DNA of 64,000 bases from Pseudomonas ceruminis. GTDB lineage: Bacteria; Pseudomonadota; Gammaproteobacteria; Pseudomonadales; Pseudomonadaceae. The first letter of the stretch is position 1. Each line of letters opens with the position of its first letter. The stretch is taken from positions 248,001 through 312,000 of the forward strand of contig NZ_BQHW01000001.1 of assembly GCF_021602025.1 (NCBI RefSeq), written 5' to 3'. Under the pieces are notes generated by a model. It worked only from the letters and a program-made list of their open reading frames with translations. It had not been told where the DNA came from and made no database searches. Shown in pieces: positions 47,588 through 55,465 of this stretch. The translations under genes were made by a program, and so were the position numbers.

Positions 47588-48523
47588 ATGATTGGCATTA
47601 AAAGCATCGCCAGCTACGTGCCTACCGAAGGGGTGGACAACTACGCCCAGGGCGCGAAGTTTGGCAAAGACCAGGACTTCATCTTCGGCAAGATCGGTTC
47701 GACCTTCTTGCCGCGCAAGGAGGCTGCCCAGGAAACCTCCGACCTCTGCGTCGAGGCCGCCCGGAATCTGTTCGCTGCCAATCCGTCGTTGGACCCGGCC
47801 TCCATCGACGCCGTGATCGTGGTCACCCAGAACGGCGACGCCGAAGGCCTGCCGCACACCGCTGCCATCGTGCAACACAAGCTTGGCCTGTCGACCGCCA
47901 TCGCGGCCTTCGATATCTCCCTGGGCTGCTCGGGCTATGTCTACGGCCTGTACGCAATGAAGGGGTTCATGGAAGCCGCCGGTTTGAAAAACGGCCTGCT
48001 GATCACCGCCGACCCTTACTCCAAGATCGTCGACCCTGAAGATCGCAACACCACCATGCTGTTCGGCGATGCTGCCACCGCCACCTGGATGGGCGAGGGT
48101 GCCACCTGGCAGTTGGGCAAGTCGCTGTTCGGCAGCGACGGTGCCGGCGCCGAGCACCTGCGTACCACCGATGGCAAGTTCTTCATGAATGGCCGTCAGG
48201 TCTACAACTTCGCCTTGGTCAAAGTGCCTGCGCACCTGCAGCAGTTGCTGGAGGCCAGCGAACTTGAGTCCGACGATATCGACCTGTATTGCCTGCATCA
48301 GGGCAGCGCCGCGATCGTCGACGCCGTATCGGCGCGGTTCGATGAAGGCGCGCACAAGCGCAAGTTCGTCAAGGACATGGTCGAGACCGGCAATACCGTG
48401 TCGTCGAGCATTCCGCTGTTGCTGGAAAAGCACGTGCTCGGTTCGCAGCACAAGCGCGTAGCCCTCAGTGGCTTCGGTGTGGGGCTGTCGTGGGGTTCGG
48501 CAATCATCGAGCGCCGTGACTGA
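47588..48523 (+). CDS. 3-oxoacyl-ACP synthase III-like protein (KAS III, flagellin island type)
   Basis: 311 aa from the ATG at 47588. Complete thiolase-fold triad: Cys114 in DISLGCSGY, His237 in LYCLHQGS and Asn269 in ETGNTVSS. A KAS III condenses an acyl-CoA with malonyl-ACP to give a 3-ketoacyl-ACP. In P. syringae a KAS III-like gene between the fgt genes and fliC is linked to the 3-hydroxybutyryl group on the flagellin sugar (known from memory). Here it probably supplies the acyl group. Ends at a terminator before fliC. Confidence 0.9.
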   Translation: MIGIKSIASYVPTEGVDNYAQGAKFGKDQDFIFGKIGSTFLPRKEAAQETSDLCVEAARNLFAANPSLDPASIDAVIVVTQNGDAEGLPHTAAIVQHKLGLSTAIAAFDISLGCSGYVYGLYAMKGFMEAAGLKNGLLITADPYSKIVDPEDRNTTMLFGDAATATWMGEGATWQLGKSLFGSDGAGAEHLRTTDGKFFMNGRQVYNFALVKVPAHLQQLLEASELESDDIDLYCLHQGSAAIVDAVSARFDEGAHKRKFVKDMVETGNTVSSSIPLLLEKHVLGSQHKRVALSGFGVGLSWGSAIIERRD

Positions 48524-48542
48524 CCGTTCATCGCCGTGGTAG

Positions 48543-48573
48543 ACGCCGCCGCCTTCAGGCGGCGTTTTCTTTT
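48543..48573 (+). terminator. Rho-independent terminator after the KAS III gene
   Basis: ACGCCGCC and GGCGGCGT arms around a short loop followed by TTTTCTTTT. It separates the glycosylation block from the fliC promoter. Confidence 0.85.
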
Positions 48574-48666
48574 CCAGTCCATTGGCGTCGGGCGCTGGTA
48601 ATCTGGCGTCAACGCCTTGATTTCATTGGGCTGGCAGGATGCCAGTAAAAATTTTCCAAAATCCCC

Positions 48667-48693
48667 TAAAGCAACCCGCCCTGACGACGATAA
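48667..48693 (+). promoter_or_regulatory. FliA (sigma-28) promoter of fliC
   Basis: TAAAGCAA, 11 bases, GACGATAA: TAAAG intact in the -35 and one mismatch in the -10 (GCCGATAA), exact spacing. The leader to the fliC ATG is about 80 bases. Confidence 0.8.
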
Positions 48694-48775
48694 CTATTAC
48701 GAAGGTTCTCTGTGCCACACCCGGCGAATTGCCAAGGCCGGAAGCCGTAGTACCCAATCCAACGAGGAATTCGTC

Positions 48776-49627
48776 ATGGCTTTGACCGTTAACACCAACA
48801 CCACCTCTCTGGGCGTTCAGAAAAACCTGAACCGTGCTTCCGATGCACTGAGCACCTCGATGACCCGTCTGTCCTCCGGCCTGAAAATCAACAGCGCCAA
48901 AGACGACGCCGCCGGCCTGCAGATCGCTACCCGCATGACCTCGCAGATCCGCGGTCAGACCATGGCCATCAAAAACGCCAACGACGCCATCTCCATCGCC
49001 CAGACCGCTGAAGGCGCGATGCAAGAGCAGACCAACATTCTGCAGCGTATGCGTGAACTGGCTGTTCAGTCGCGAAACGACAACAACAGCGAAGACGACC
49101 GCGCCGCTCTGGACAAAGAATTCCAGTCGATGCTGAAGGAAATCGACCGTATCGCCGGTTCGACTCAGCTGAACGGCAAGAACCTGCTGGACGGTACCGC
49201 TGGCGACATGACCTTCCAGGTCGGTTCCAACACCGGTAGCGACAACCAGATCACCATCAGCCTGAGCGATGCGCTGAACACCACTGGCGCCCTGAGCGGT
49301 CTGGCCAGCCAGAACATCACCGGTGCCAACAGCAGCGCGGCCGAAGCCACCTTCACCGCCGCCATGAGCGCAATCGATGACGCCCTGAACGCCATCAACA
49401 GCACTCGTGCCGACCTGGGTGCCGTACAGAACCGTCTGACCAGCACCATCAACAACCTGCAGAACATCAACGAGAACGCCGAAGCCGCTCGTGGCCGTGT
49501 TCAGGACACCGACTTCGCTGCTGAAACTGCCCAGCTGACCAAGCAGCAGACCCTGCAGCAAGCTTCCACTTCGGTTCTGGCTCAGGCCAACCAGCTGCCA
49601 TCCGCCGTACTGAAGCTGCTTCAGTAA
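48776..49627 (+). CDS. fliC: FliC flagellin, short form
   Basis: 283 aa from the ATG at 48776 with GAGGA upstream. N-terminal ALTVNTNTTSLGVQKNLNRASDALSTSMTRLSSGLKINSAKDDAAGLQIA and C-terminal RVQDTDFAAETAQLTKQQTLQQASTSVLAQANQLPSAVLKLLQ are the conserved D0/D1 helices. The centre (about 150-215) is short and rich in Ser, Thr, Asn and Gly, which are candidate O-glycosylation sites. D2/D3 surface domains are nearly absent. The adjacent block suggests the filament surface is built largely of glycan. Confidence 0.97.
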   Translation: MALTVNTNTTSLGVQKNLNRASDALSTSMTRLSSGLKINSAKDDAAGLQIATRMTSQIRGQTMAIKNANDAISIAQTAEGAMQEQTNILQRMRELAVQSRNDNNSEDDRAALDKEFQSMLKEIDRIAGSTQLNGKNLLDGTAGDMTFQVGSNTGSDNQITISLSDALNTTGALSGLASQNITGANSSAAEATFTAAMSAIDDALNAINSTRADLGAVQNRLTSTINNLQNINENAEAARGRVQDTDFAAETAQLTKQQTLQQASTSVLAQANQLPSAVLKLLQ

Positions 49628-49642
49628 TCGTTGATGGTAACC

Positions 49643-49680
49643 GGCGGGGGAGTGCATCATAGGGCACTTCCCCGCCTTTT
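49643..49680 (+). terminator. Rho-independent terminator after fliC
   Basis: A 13-14 bp stem (GGCGGGG-GAGTGC / GCACTTCCCCGCC) followed by TTTT. Confidence 0.88.
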
Positions 49681-49698
49681 CGTTACGAGGTGGTAGAC

Positions 49699-50076
49699 AT
49701 GGACATGAGCGTCAAGCTGAATCTGTCCTACCCGGCCGTTCGGCCGGCCGAGCAGGTAGGTGACAAGGCGGTTGCCCGGTCGGCGGATGCGCCTCGCGCC
49801 AATGCTGATACGCTGGAACCCAAAGCAGTGACGGCTGCCGAAAAAGGCAGTGATGCCGAAAAGGTCAAAAACGCCGTTACGGAAATTGAAAAGTTTCTCA
49901 GCTCTACCCGGCGCAACCTCCAGTTCTCGACGGATGAAGAGTCCGGCAAGATTGTGGTCAAGGTCATCGCCAGCGAAACGGGCGAGTTGATTCGCCAGCT
50001 GCCTTCCGAGGAAGCGCTGCGGATCGCTCACAGCTTGAGTGATGTAAACAGTCTTTTGTTCGACGCCAAGGTGTAG
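49699..50076 (+). CDS. flaG: FlaG-like protein
   Basis: 125 aa from the ATG at 49699 with GAGG eight bases upstream; a GTG at 49690 overlaps that site and is rejected. Disordered N-terminal half and a conserved C-terminal FlaG domain (VTEIEKFLSSTRRNLQFSTDEESGKIVVKVIASETGELIRQLPSEEAL). FlaG proteins affect filament length. Lies between fliC and fliD as in other pseudomonads. Confidence 0.92.
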   Translation: MDMSVKLNLSYPAVRPAEQVGDKAVARSADAPRANADTLEPKAVTAAEKGSDAEKVKNAVTEIEKFLSSTRRNLQFSTDEESGKIVVKVIASETGELIRQLPSEEALRIAHSLSDVNSLLFDAKV

Positions 50077-50156
50077 CGGGCGGCGAAGTTTTCAAGCGGG
50101 ATTGACGTCTGTCCTGCAGCTGCAGGGCCTGACGTCTCAGAGAGAGGGATTACTGT

Positions 50157-51569
50157 ATGGCGAGCACACTGGTATCGAGTATCGGCCAAGGTACAGGTCT
50201 GAACATCACCGACATGGTCAACGCCCTGGTCAGTGCCGACACTGCGGCCAAAAAGGCGCAGATCACCCGGCAGACCAGCAACAACAGCGCGATGATTTCC
50301 GGTGTGGGCTCGCTGCGCAGTGCCCTCACGGCGTTCCAGGACGCCATGAATAAGCTGAACGACAAGACCGCCCCCGCCTTCAACGCCTATTCGGCGAAGT
50401 CGGCCAACGAAGCGGTGGTCAAAGTGACTGCCAGCAACACGGCGGTGGCGGGCAACTACGACATCGTGGTCAACCAGCTGGCCACAGGCTCGAAGGTGGC
50501 CAGTGCACCGTTTGACGCTGGCGCAGCGTCTGCGGTTAGCGCAGGCAAGATGACCATCGAGCAGAACGGCAATGCCTATGAAATCGATGTCGCCGATGGC
50601 GCCACGCTGCAGACCGTTCGCGACCAGATCAACAAGCAATTGAGCGTTCAGGGTATCTCCGCCAACATCGTCAACGGTGAAGGGGGCGCGCGGCTGGTAC
50701 TGAGCTCGACCACCACCGGCGCCGGCTCCGACCTCAAGGTCAGTGGCATTCCTGAGCTGGAAATCGACGGCACTGCGCAGATGAGCGATAGCAGCGGGGG
50801 TTATGTCACCGCGATTGCTCAGGATAGCGAGCTGACCATCGATGGTTTGACGGTGAAAAGCAGCAAGAACACCATCAGCGATGCGATCAGCGGCATCACC
50901 CTGGAACTGACGGGCGTCAGTCCCAAGTCTGGCTCGACCGGCACTGCGACCCGCCTGTCCGTCGCCCAGGACAACGATGGCCTGAAGAAGAACGTCCAGG
51001 CGTTCGTCGATGCCTACAACACCCTGCAGAAGACCATTACGGCGCTGACCACCAGCACCCGTGACAAAGATGACAACCTCTCGCTCGGCCCGCTGAGCAA
51101 TGACCCGACGACACGTTCGCTGGTCAACGATGTCCGCAAGGTGCTTTCCGAGGTGGGCTCGGGTGACCAGTTGACCACGCTGAGCCAGCTGGGTATCAAC
51201 ACCACCAAGGACGGTACTCTGGAGTTCAACGCCACCAAGTTCACTTCGGCGATGGACGACAAGAAGCTGGGTTCACAGGTGCAGGAGCTGTTCACCGGCA
51301 GCAATGGCATCATCGAGCGTATGAACAAGGCCATCGATCCGTACAACGCCACCGACGGCAGCCTGGCCACGCGCAAGGCCAACCTCGACAAGGTGGCCAA
51401 GAACCTGTCGGACCAGCAGTTGGCCCTGGACCGCCGTACCGAAGCGCTGACCGAGTCGCTGACTAAGAAATACGTGGCGATGGACACCACGGTCGCCAAG
51501 CTCAACGCTCAGGCCAGCCAGATCAAATCGGTCTTCGATGCCATCAATGCCCAGGCCAGGAACTCCTGA
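50157..51569 (+). CDS. fliD: FliD, filament cap (HAP2)
   Basis: 470 aa. N-terminal STLVSSIGQGTGLNITDMVNALVSADTAAKKAQI, a variable middle and C-terminal VAKNLSDQQLALDRRTEALTESLTKKYVAMDTTVAKLNAQASQIKSVFDAI. FliD caps the filament tip and guides flagellin folding. Preceded by GAGAGAGGG. Ends before a strong terminator. Confidence 0.96.
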   Translation: MASTLVSSIGQGTGLNITDMVNALVSADTAAKKAQITRQTSNNSAMISGVGSLRSALTAFQDAMNKLNDKTAPAFNAYSAKSANEAVVKVTASNTAVAGNYDIVVNQLATGSKVASAPFDAGAASAVSAGKMTIEQNGNAYEIDVADGATLQTVRDQINKQLSVQGISANIVNGEGGARLVLSSTTTGAGSDLKVSGIPELEIDGTAQMSDSSGGYVTAIAQDSELTIDGLTVKSSKNTISDAISGITLELTGVSPKSGSTGTATRLSVAQDNDGLKKNVQAFVDAYNTLQKTITALTTSTRDKDDNLSLGPLSNDPTTRSLVNDVRKVLSEVGSGDQLTTLSQLGINTTKDGTLEFNATKFTSAMDDKKLGSQVQELFTGSNGIIERMNKAIDPYNATDGSLATRKANLDKVAKNLSDQQLALDRRTEALTESLTKKYVAMDTTVAKLNAQASQIKSVFDAINAQARNS

Positions 51570-51587
51570 CCGGTTGTGAGTGCCAAC

Positions 51588-51623
51588 AGCCCGGCAGCGT
51601 CCACAAGACGCGCCGGGCTTTTT
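51588..51623 (+). terminator. Rho-independent terminator after fliD
   Basis: AGCCCGGC arm with an inner GCGTC-CACAA-GACGC stem and GCCGGGCT arm, followed by TTTTTG. Eleven bases before the fliS FliA promoter. Confidence 0.9.
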
Positions 51624-51633
51624 GTTTTGGCCC

Positions 51634-51660
51634 TAAAGTTTTTTGACGTCCCGGCGATAA
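51634..51660 (+). promoter_or_regulatory. FliA (sigma-28) promoter of fliS
   Basis: TAAAGTTT (perfect), 11 bases, GGCGATAA (one mismatch). About 43 bases before the fliS ATG, directly after the fliD terminator. Confidence 0.85.
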
Positions 51661-51702
51661 AGCAGGTACAAGCAACCTTTTTCGCAGCAACGAGGTAGAT
51701 CC

Positions 51703-52098
51703 ATGAACCCGATGTTGGCCCTTCGTCAATACCAGAAAGTCAACGGTGTGGCGCAGACGTCTGAAGCCAGCCCGCACCGTCTGGTGCAGATGCTCATGCA
51801 GGGCGGTCTTGATCGCATGGCTCAGGCCAAGGGGGCCATCGCTCGTAACGATATCGCCCAGAAGGGGATTCTGATCGGCAAGGCGATCGATATCATCGGT
51901 GGCCTGCGAGAAGGCCTGGACCTGGAAAACCATGCTGACAGCCTGTCCGAGCTGGACAGTCTGTATACCTATATGAGCCGACGCCTCATCGAGGCCAACG
52001 CAAAAAGCGATCCTGCCATCATCGACGAAGTCGCGCGCCTGCTGATCACTGTGAAAGAAGGTTGGGATGCGATCGCCGACCAGTCGCCGGCGCCCTGA
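51703..52098 (+). CDS. fliS: FliS, flagellin export chaperone
   Basis: 131 aa, all-helical FliS fold (ALRQYQKVNGVAQTSEASPHRLVQMLMQGGLDRMAQAKGAI ... LYTYMSRRLIEANAKSDPAIIDEVARLLITVKEGWDAI). Binds the C-terminus of FliC to prevent polymerisation in the cytosol. GAGG upstream. Followed by fliT within 15 bases. Confidence 0.95.
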   Translation: MNPMLALRQYQKVNGVAQTSEASPHRLVQMLMQGGLDRMAQAKGAIARNDIAQKGILIGKAIDIIGGLREGLDLENHADSLSELDSLYTYMSRRLIEANAKSDPAIIDEVARLLITVKEGWDAIADQSPAP

Positions 52099-52112
52099 TC
52101 AAGGAGGATGCC

Positions 52113-52409
52113 ATGAGCGAAGTGATCACCCGCATCGAACAGACCCGCGATTTGCTGCTGGCTGCCCTGGCGAGCCGAGACTGGGATGCGGTGGGTGAGC
52201 TGGACCTGGAATGCCGCCTGCGTATCAACGATGTGCTTACCGAGGCGCAGGGCCAGGAGGCGGATGTCCGCGATAGCCTGGAGCAGTTGCTGGAGGTCTA
52301 CCGGCAATTAATAGAGGTTGCAAGTGGCGAGCGTCAATCAATAGTCGACGAGATGACGCAAATCCGTCAGGCAAAAAACGCCGCCAAGGTATACCATCTG
52401 TTCAGTTGA
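52113..52409 (+). CDS. fliT: FliT-like export chaperone
   Basis: 98 aa from the ATG at 52113 with AAGGAGG upstream. Small helical protein (TRDLLLAALASRDWDAVGELDLECR ... SLEQLLEVYRQLIEVASGERQSIVDEM) in the fliS-fliT position, where it serves FliD. The sequence is weakly conserved, so the call leans on size and place. Confidence 0.8.
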   Translation: MSEVITRIEQTRDLLLAALASRDWDAVGELDLECRLRINDVLTEAQGQEADVRDSLEQLLEVYRQLIEVASGERQSIVDEMTQIRQAKNAAKVYHLFS

Positions 52410-52433
52410 CCACAGGTGTCCAAAAAGCCGTGC

Positions 52434-52447
52434 GCCATTAATTTGAC
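52434..52447 (+). promoter_or_regulatory. FleQ-binding box upstream of fleQ
   Basis: GCCATTAATTTGAC agrees with the FleQ consensus GTCANTAAATTGAC at 11 of the 13 fixed positions. It overlaps a TTGACT hexamer that could be a -35, which would suit autorepression. Confidence 0.55.
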
Positions 52448-52574
52448 TGTATGCTTTTTTTTGACTTTACTAGTGGCTGTTTTCGAATTTCAGACGTCCG
52501 AACGCTGACCATTCAGTCGGGATGATCTCGAGCACGCCTAAGGGCGCCGATATGACTAGGGAAGTTGCTATTGC

Positions 52575-54050
52575 ATGTGGCGTGAAACCAAGATTCTCCT
52601 GATCGATGACGACAGCGCCCGCCGCCGCGATCTGGCGGTGGTCCTGAATTTTCTCGGCGAAGACAATCTGCCCTGCTCTAGCCAGGATTGGCAGCAGGTG
52701 GTGGAATCGTTGTCTTCGAGCCGTGAAGTGCTCTGCGTGCTCATCGGCACCGTAAATGCTCCAGGCAATGTGCTTGGGCTGCTTAAGACAGTGGCCGGTT
52801 GGGATGAGTTCCTTCCTGTGTTGCTGATTGGTGAAATTTCTTCTGCGGAGTACCCGGAAGAGCTTCGCCGCAGGGTGCTGTCCAACCTCGAAATGCCGCC
52901 CAGCTACAGTCAGTTGCTCGACTCGTTGCACCGTGCCCAGGTCTATCGCGAAATGTATGACCAGGCCCGCGAGCGTGGCCGCCAGCGTGAGCCCAACCTG
53001 TTCCGCAGCCTGGTCGGTACCAGTCGCGCGATCCAGCATGTTCGCCAGATGATGCAGCAAGTGGCCGACACCGATGCCAGCGTGCTGATCCTGGGTGAGT
53101 CCGGCACTGGCAAGGAAGTGGTGGCGCGCAACCTGCACTACCATTCCAAGCGCCGCGAAGCGCCGTTCGTGCCGGTCAACTGCGGCGCGATCCCCGCCGA
53201 GCTGTTGGAAAGCGAACTGTTCGGCCACGAGAAGGGCGCTTTCACCGGCGCGATCACCAGCCGTGCCGGGCGTTTCGAACTGGCTAATGGCGGCACCCTG
53301 TTCCTGGACGAGATCGGCGACATGCCGCTGCCGATGCAGGTCAAGTTGTTGCGTGTGCTGCAGGAGCGCACCTTCGAGCGGGTCGGTAGCAACAAAACCC
53401 AGAGCATCGATGTGCGCATCATTGCCGCGACCCATAAAAACCTCGAAAGCATGATCGAGGAGGGGACCTTCCGCGAAGACCTGTACTACCGCCTTAACGT
53501 GTTCCCGATCGAGATGGCGCCCCTGCGTGAGCGGGTGGAGGACATTCCGTTGCTGATGAACGAGCTGATTTCGCGCATGGAGCACGAGAAGCGTGGGTCG
53601 ATCCGCTTCAATTCCGCCTCGATCATGTCGCTGTGTCGCCACGGCTGGCCGGGCAACGTGCGTGAGCTGGCCAATCTGGTCGAGCGCATGGCGATCATGC
53701 ATCCCTACGGCGTGATTGGCGTTTCCGAGCTGCCGAAGAAGTTCCGTTACGTCGATGATGAAGACGAGCAGATGGTCGACCACCTGCGCAATGACCTGGA
53801 AGAACGCGTGGCGATCAACGGCCATTCGCTGAACTTCTCCAACCCGGCGATGCTGCCGCCTGAGGGTCTGGACCTGAAGGACTACCTGGGTAGCCTGGAG
53901 CAGGGTTTGATTCAGCAGGCGCTGGACGATGCGAACGGTATCGTCGCGCGAGCGGCCGAGCGTTTGCGCATTCGCCGTACCACGTTGGTTGAGAAGATGC
54001 GCAAGTACGGCATGAGCCGCCAGGGTGGCGAGGAGCAGTCGGAAGACTGA
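52575..54050 (+). CDS. fleQ: FleQ, master flagellar regulator and c-di-GMP sensor
   Basis: 491 aa, the P. aeruginosa FleQ length. N-terminal FleQ domain (about 1-125), a receiver-like fold, then the c-di-GMP motif LFRS (142-145), AAA+ domain with Walker A GESGTGKE (174-181), sigma-54 contact loop GAFTGA (221-226) and Walker B LFLDE (242-246), and a C-terminal Fis-type helix-turn-helix ([24 protein letters not shown]). It activates sigma-54 flagellar promoters and is an anti-activation target of FleN, with c-di-GMP switching its output to biofilm genes (known in P. aeruginosa). Confidence 0.97.
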   Translation: MWRETKILLIDDDSARRRDLAVVLNFLGEDNLPCSSQDWQQVVESLSSSREVLCVLIGTVNAPGNVLGLLKTVAGWDEFLPVLLIGEISSAEYPEELRRRVLSNLEMPPSYSQLLDSLHRAQVYREMYDQARERGRQREPNLFRSLVGTSRAIQHVRQMMQQVADTDASVLILGESGTGKEVVARNLHYHSKRREAPFVPVNCGAIPAELLESELFGHEKGAFTGAITSRAGRFELANGGTLFLDEIGDMPLPMQVKLLRVLQERTFERVGSNKTQSIDVRIIAATHKNLESMIEEGTFREDLYYRLNVFPIEMAPLRERVEDIPLLMNELISRMEHEKRGSIRFNSASIMSLCRHGWPGNVRELANLVERMAIMHPYGVIGVSELPKKFRYVDDEDEQMVDHLRNDLEERVAINGHSLNFSNPAMLPPEGLDLKDYLGSLEQGLIQQALDDANGIVARAAERLRIRRTTLVEKMRKYGMSRQGGEEQSED

Positions 54051-54064
54051 CGCCTGGCGGCCCT

Positions 54065-54148
54065 GGCTTCATCGCCGGCAAGCGGGCGTGCACAACTTCT
54101 GCAAGGTTGCTGCGCGCCCTGTGGAGGCCGGCTTGCCGCCGATGAGCA
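54065..54148. repeat. Degenerate inverted REP pair between fleQ and fleS
   Basis: Arms GGCTTCATCGCCGGCAAG ... (54065-54093) and the complement of a related unit (54118-54148, CCCTGTGGAGGCCGGCTTGCC) face each other. A variant REP family with ATCGCCGGCAAG; pairing is imperfect. Confidence 0.7.
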
Positions 54149-54174
54149 TGACCGTCCGCACAAACCCCCATCCC

Positions 54175-54190
54175 CGGCACGGCTATTGCT
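54175..54190 (+). promoter_or_regulatory. Sigma-54 promoter of fleSR
   Basis: CGGCAC-GGCTA-TTGCT: one mismatch to TGGCAC-N5-TTGC, exact spacing, 55 bases before fleS. FleQ is the known activator. Confidence 0.7.
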
Positions 54191-54244
54191 ATACCGCTGG
54201 CACCATACCGTTTTTATGACGGTCAGCCACGCGAGTAAAGCACG

Positions 54245-55465
54245 ATGCCCCAGGCCGCCCACTTTTCCCGAGTCCCTGATCCGCAGGGGCGTACCCCGGT
54301 CGAACAGGAGAGTCGACAAGGGCTGGAGCAGGCATTCGCCCTGTTCAACCAGGTGTCCACGCAGCTCAACCAGTCCTACAGCATGCTCGAGGCCCGCGTC
54401 AGCGAGCTCAAGGGTGAGCTGGCGGTGGTCGGTGCGCAGCGCATGGACGAGTTGAGCGAGAAGGAACGCCTGGCTAATCGCTTGCAGAACCTGTTGGACT
54501 TGCTGCCTGGCGGGGTGATCGTGATCGATGATCAAGGGCGGGTGCGTGAAGCCAACCCGGCGGCCTGTGAATTGCTGGGCGAACCCTTGCTCGGCCAGCT
54601 GTGGCGCCAGGTGATCGCCCGCAGCTTTGCCCCGCGCAAGGACGACGGGCACGAGGTGTCACTGCGTGATGGCCGCCGCCTGTCGATTGCCACTCGCTCG
54701 CTGGATGCCGAGCCCGGGCAATTGGTGCTGCTCAACGACCTGACTGAAACCCGTCGCCTGCAAGACCAGCTGGCGCGCCACGAGCGTTTATCGTCGCTGG
54801 GGCGTATGGTCGCCTCGCTGGCCCACCAGATCCGTACACCGTTGTCGGCTGCCATGCTCTATGCCAGTCATCTGGCCGACGGCGAGCGCGAGCTCGCGCC
54901 CGAAACCCGTCAACGTTTTGCCGGCAGCCTCAAGGAGCGCTTGCATGAGCTGGAACACCAGGTGCGTGACATGCTGGTGTTCGCCCGCGGGGAGCTGCCG
55001 CTGGGCGATCGGCTGACCCCGAAAGCCTTGTTCCAGGCCCTGCAGCAGGCGGCCCAGTCCCACGTCCAGGGCCATGCCGTGCGCTGGCAATGCGACAGCC
55101 ACCTGGGCGAGTTGTTGTGTAACCGCGATACCTTGGTCGGGGCGCTGCTCAATTTGATTGAAAATGCGCTGCAAGCCAGCGGCGCTGCGGCGCGGATCAA
55201 GGTGCACCTGTACCGTCGCGAGAACACTTTGCACCTGTGCGTCAGTGACGCCGGCAGTGGCATCGATGCGCAGCTGCTGGGGCGTCTTGGCGAACCGTTT
55301 CTGACCACCAAGGCTACCGGCACCGGGCTTGGGCTGGCAGTGGTCAAGGCCGTGGTGCGTGCGCACCAGGGCAAGCTGCAGTTGCGCTCGAAGGTGGGGC
55401 GTGGCACCTGCGCCAGGGTGGAGTTGCCGCTGATCGACGGGCAGCCCGCGGAGGGCGTGCAATGA
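54245..55465 (+). CDS. fleS: FleS, cytoplasmic sensor histidine kinase
   Basis: 406 aa. A coiled region (about 20-80), a PAS domain (about 80-170), HisKA with phospho-acceptor His194 in SLAHQIRTPLSAAM, and HATPase with NLIENALQAS, DAGSGID and GTGLGLAVVKAV. No membrane segment. It phosphorylates FleR. Its stop overlaps the fleR ATG by four bases. Confidence 0.95.
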   Translation: MPQAAHFSRVPDPQGRTPVEQESRQGLEQAFALFNQVSTQLNQSYSMLEARVSELKGELAVVGAQRMDELSEKERLANRLQNLLDLLPGGVIVIDDQGRVREANPAACELLGEPLLGQLWRQVIARSFAPRKDDGHEVSLRDGRRLSIATRSLDAEPGQLVLLNDLTETRRLQDQLARHERLSSLGRMVASLAHQIRTPLSAAMLYASHLADGERELAPETRQRFAGSLKERLHELEHQVRDMLVFARGELPLGDRLTPKALFQALQQAAQSHVQGHAVRWQCDSHLGELLCNRDTLVGALLNLIENALQASGAAARIKVHLYRRENTLHLCVSDAGSGIDAQLLGRLGEPFLTTKATGTGLGLAVVKAVVRAHQGKLQLRSKVGRGTCARVELPLIDGQPAEGVQ

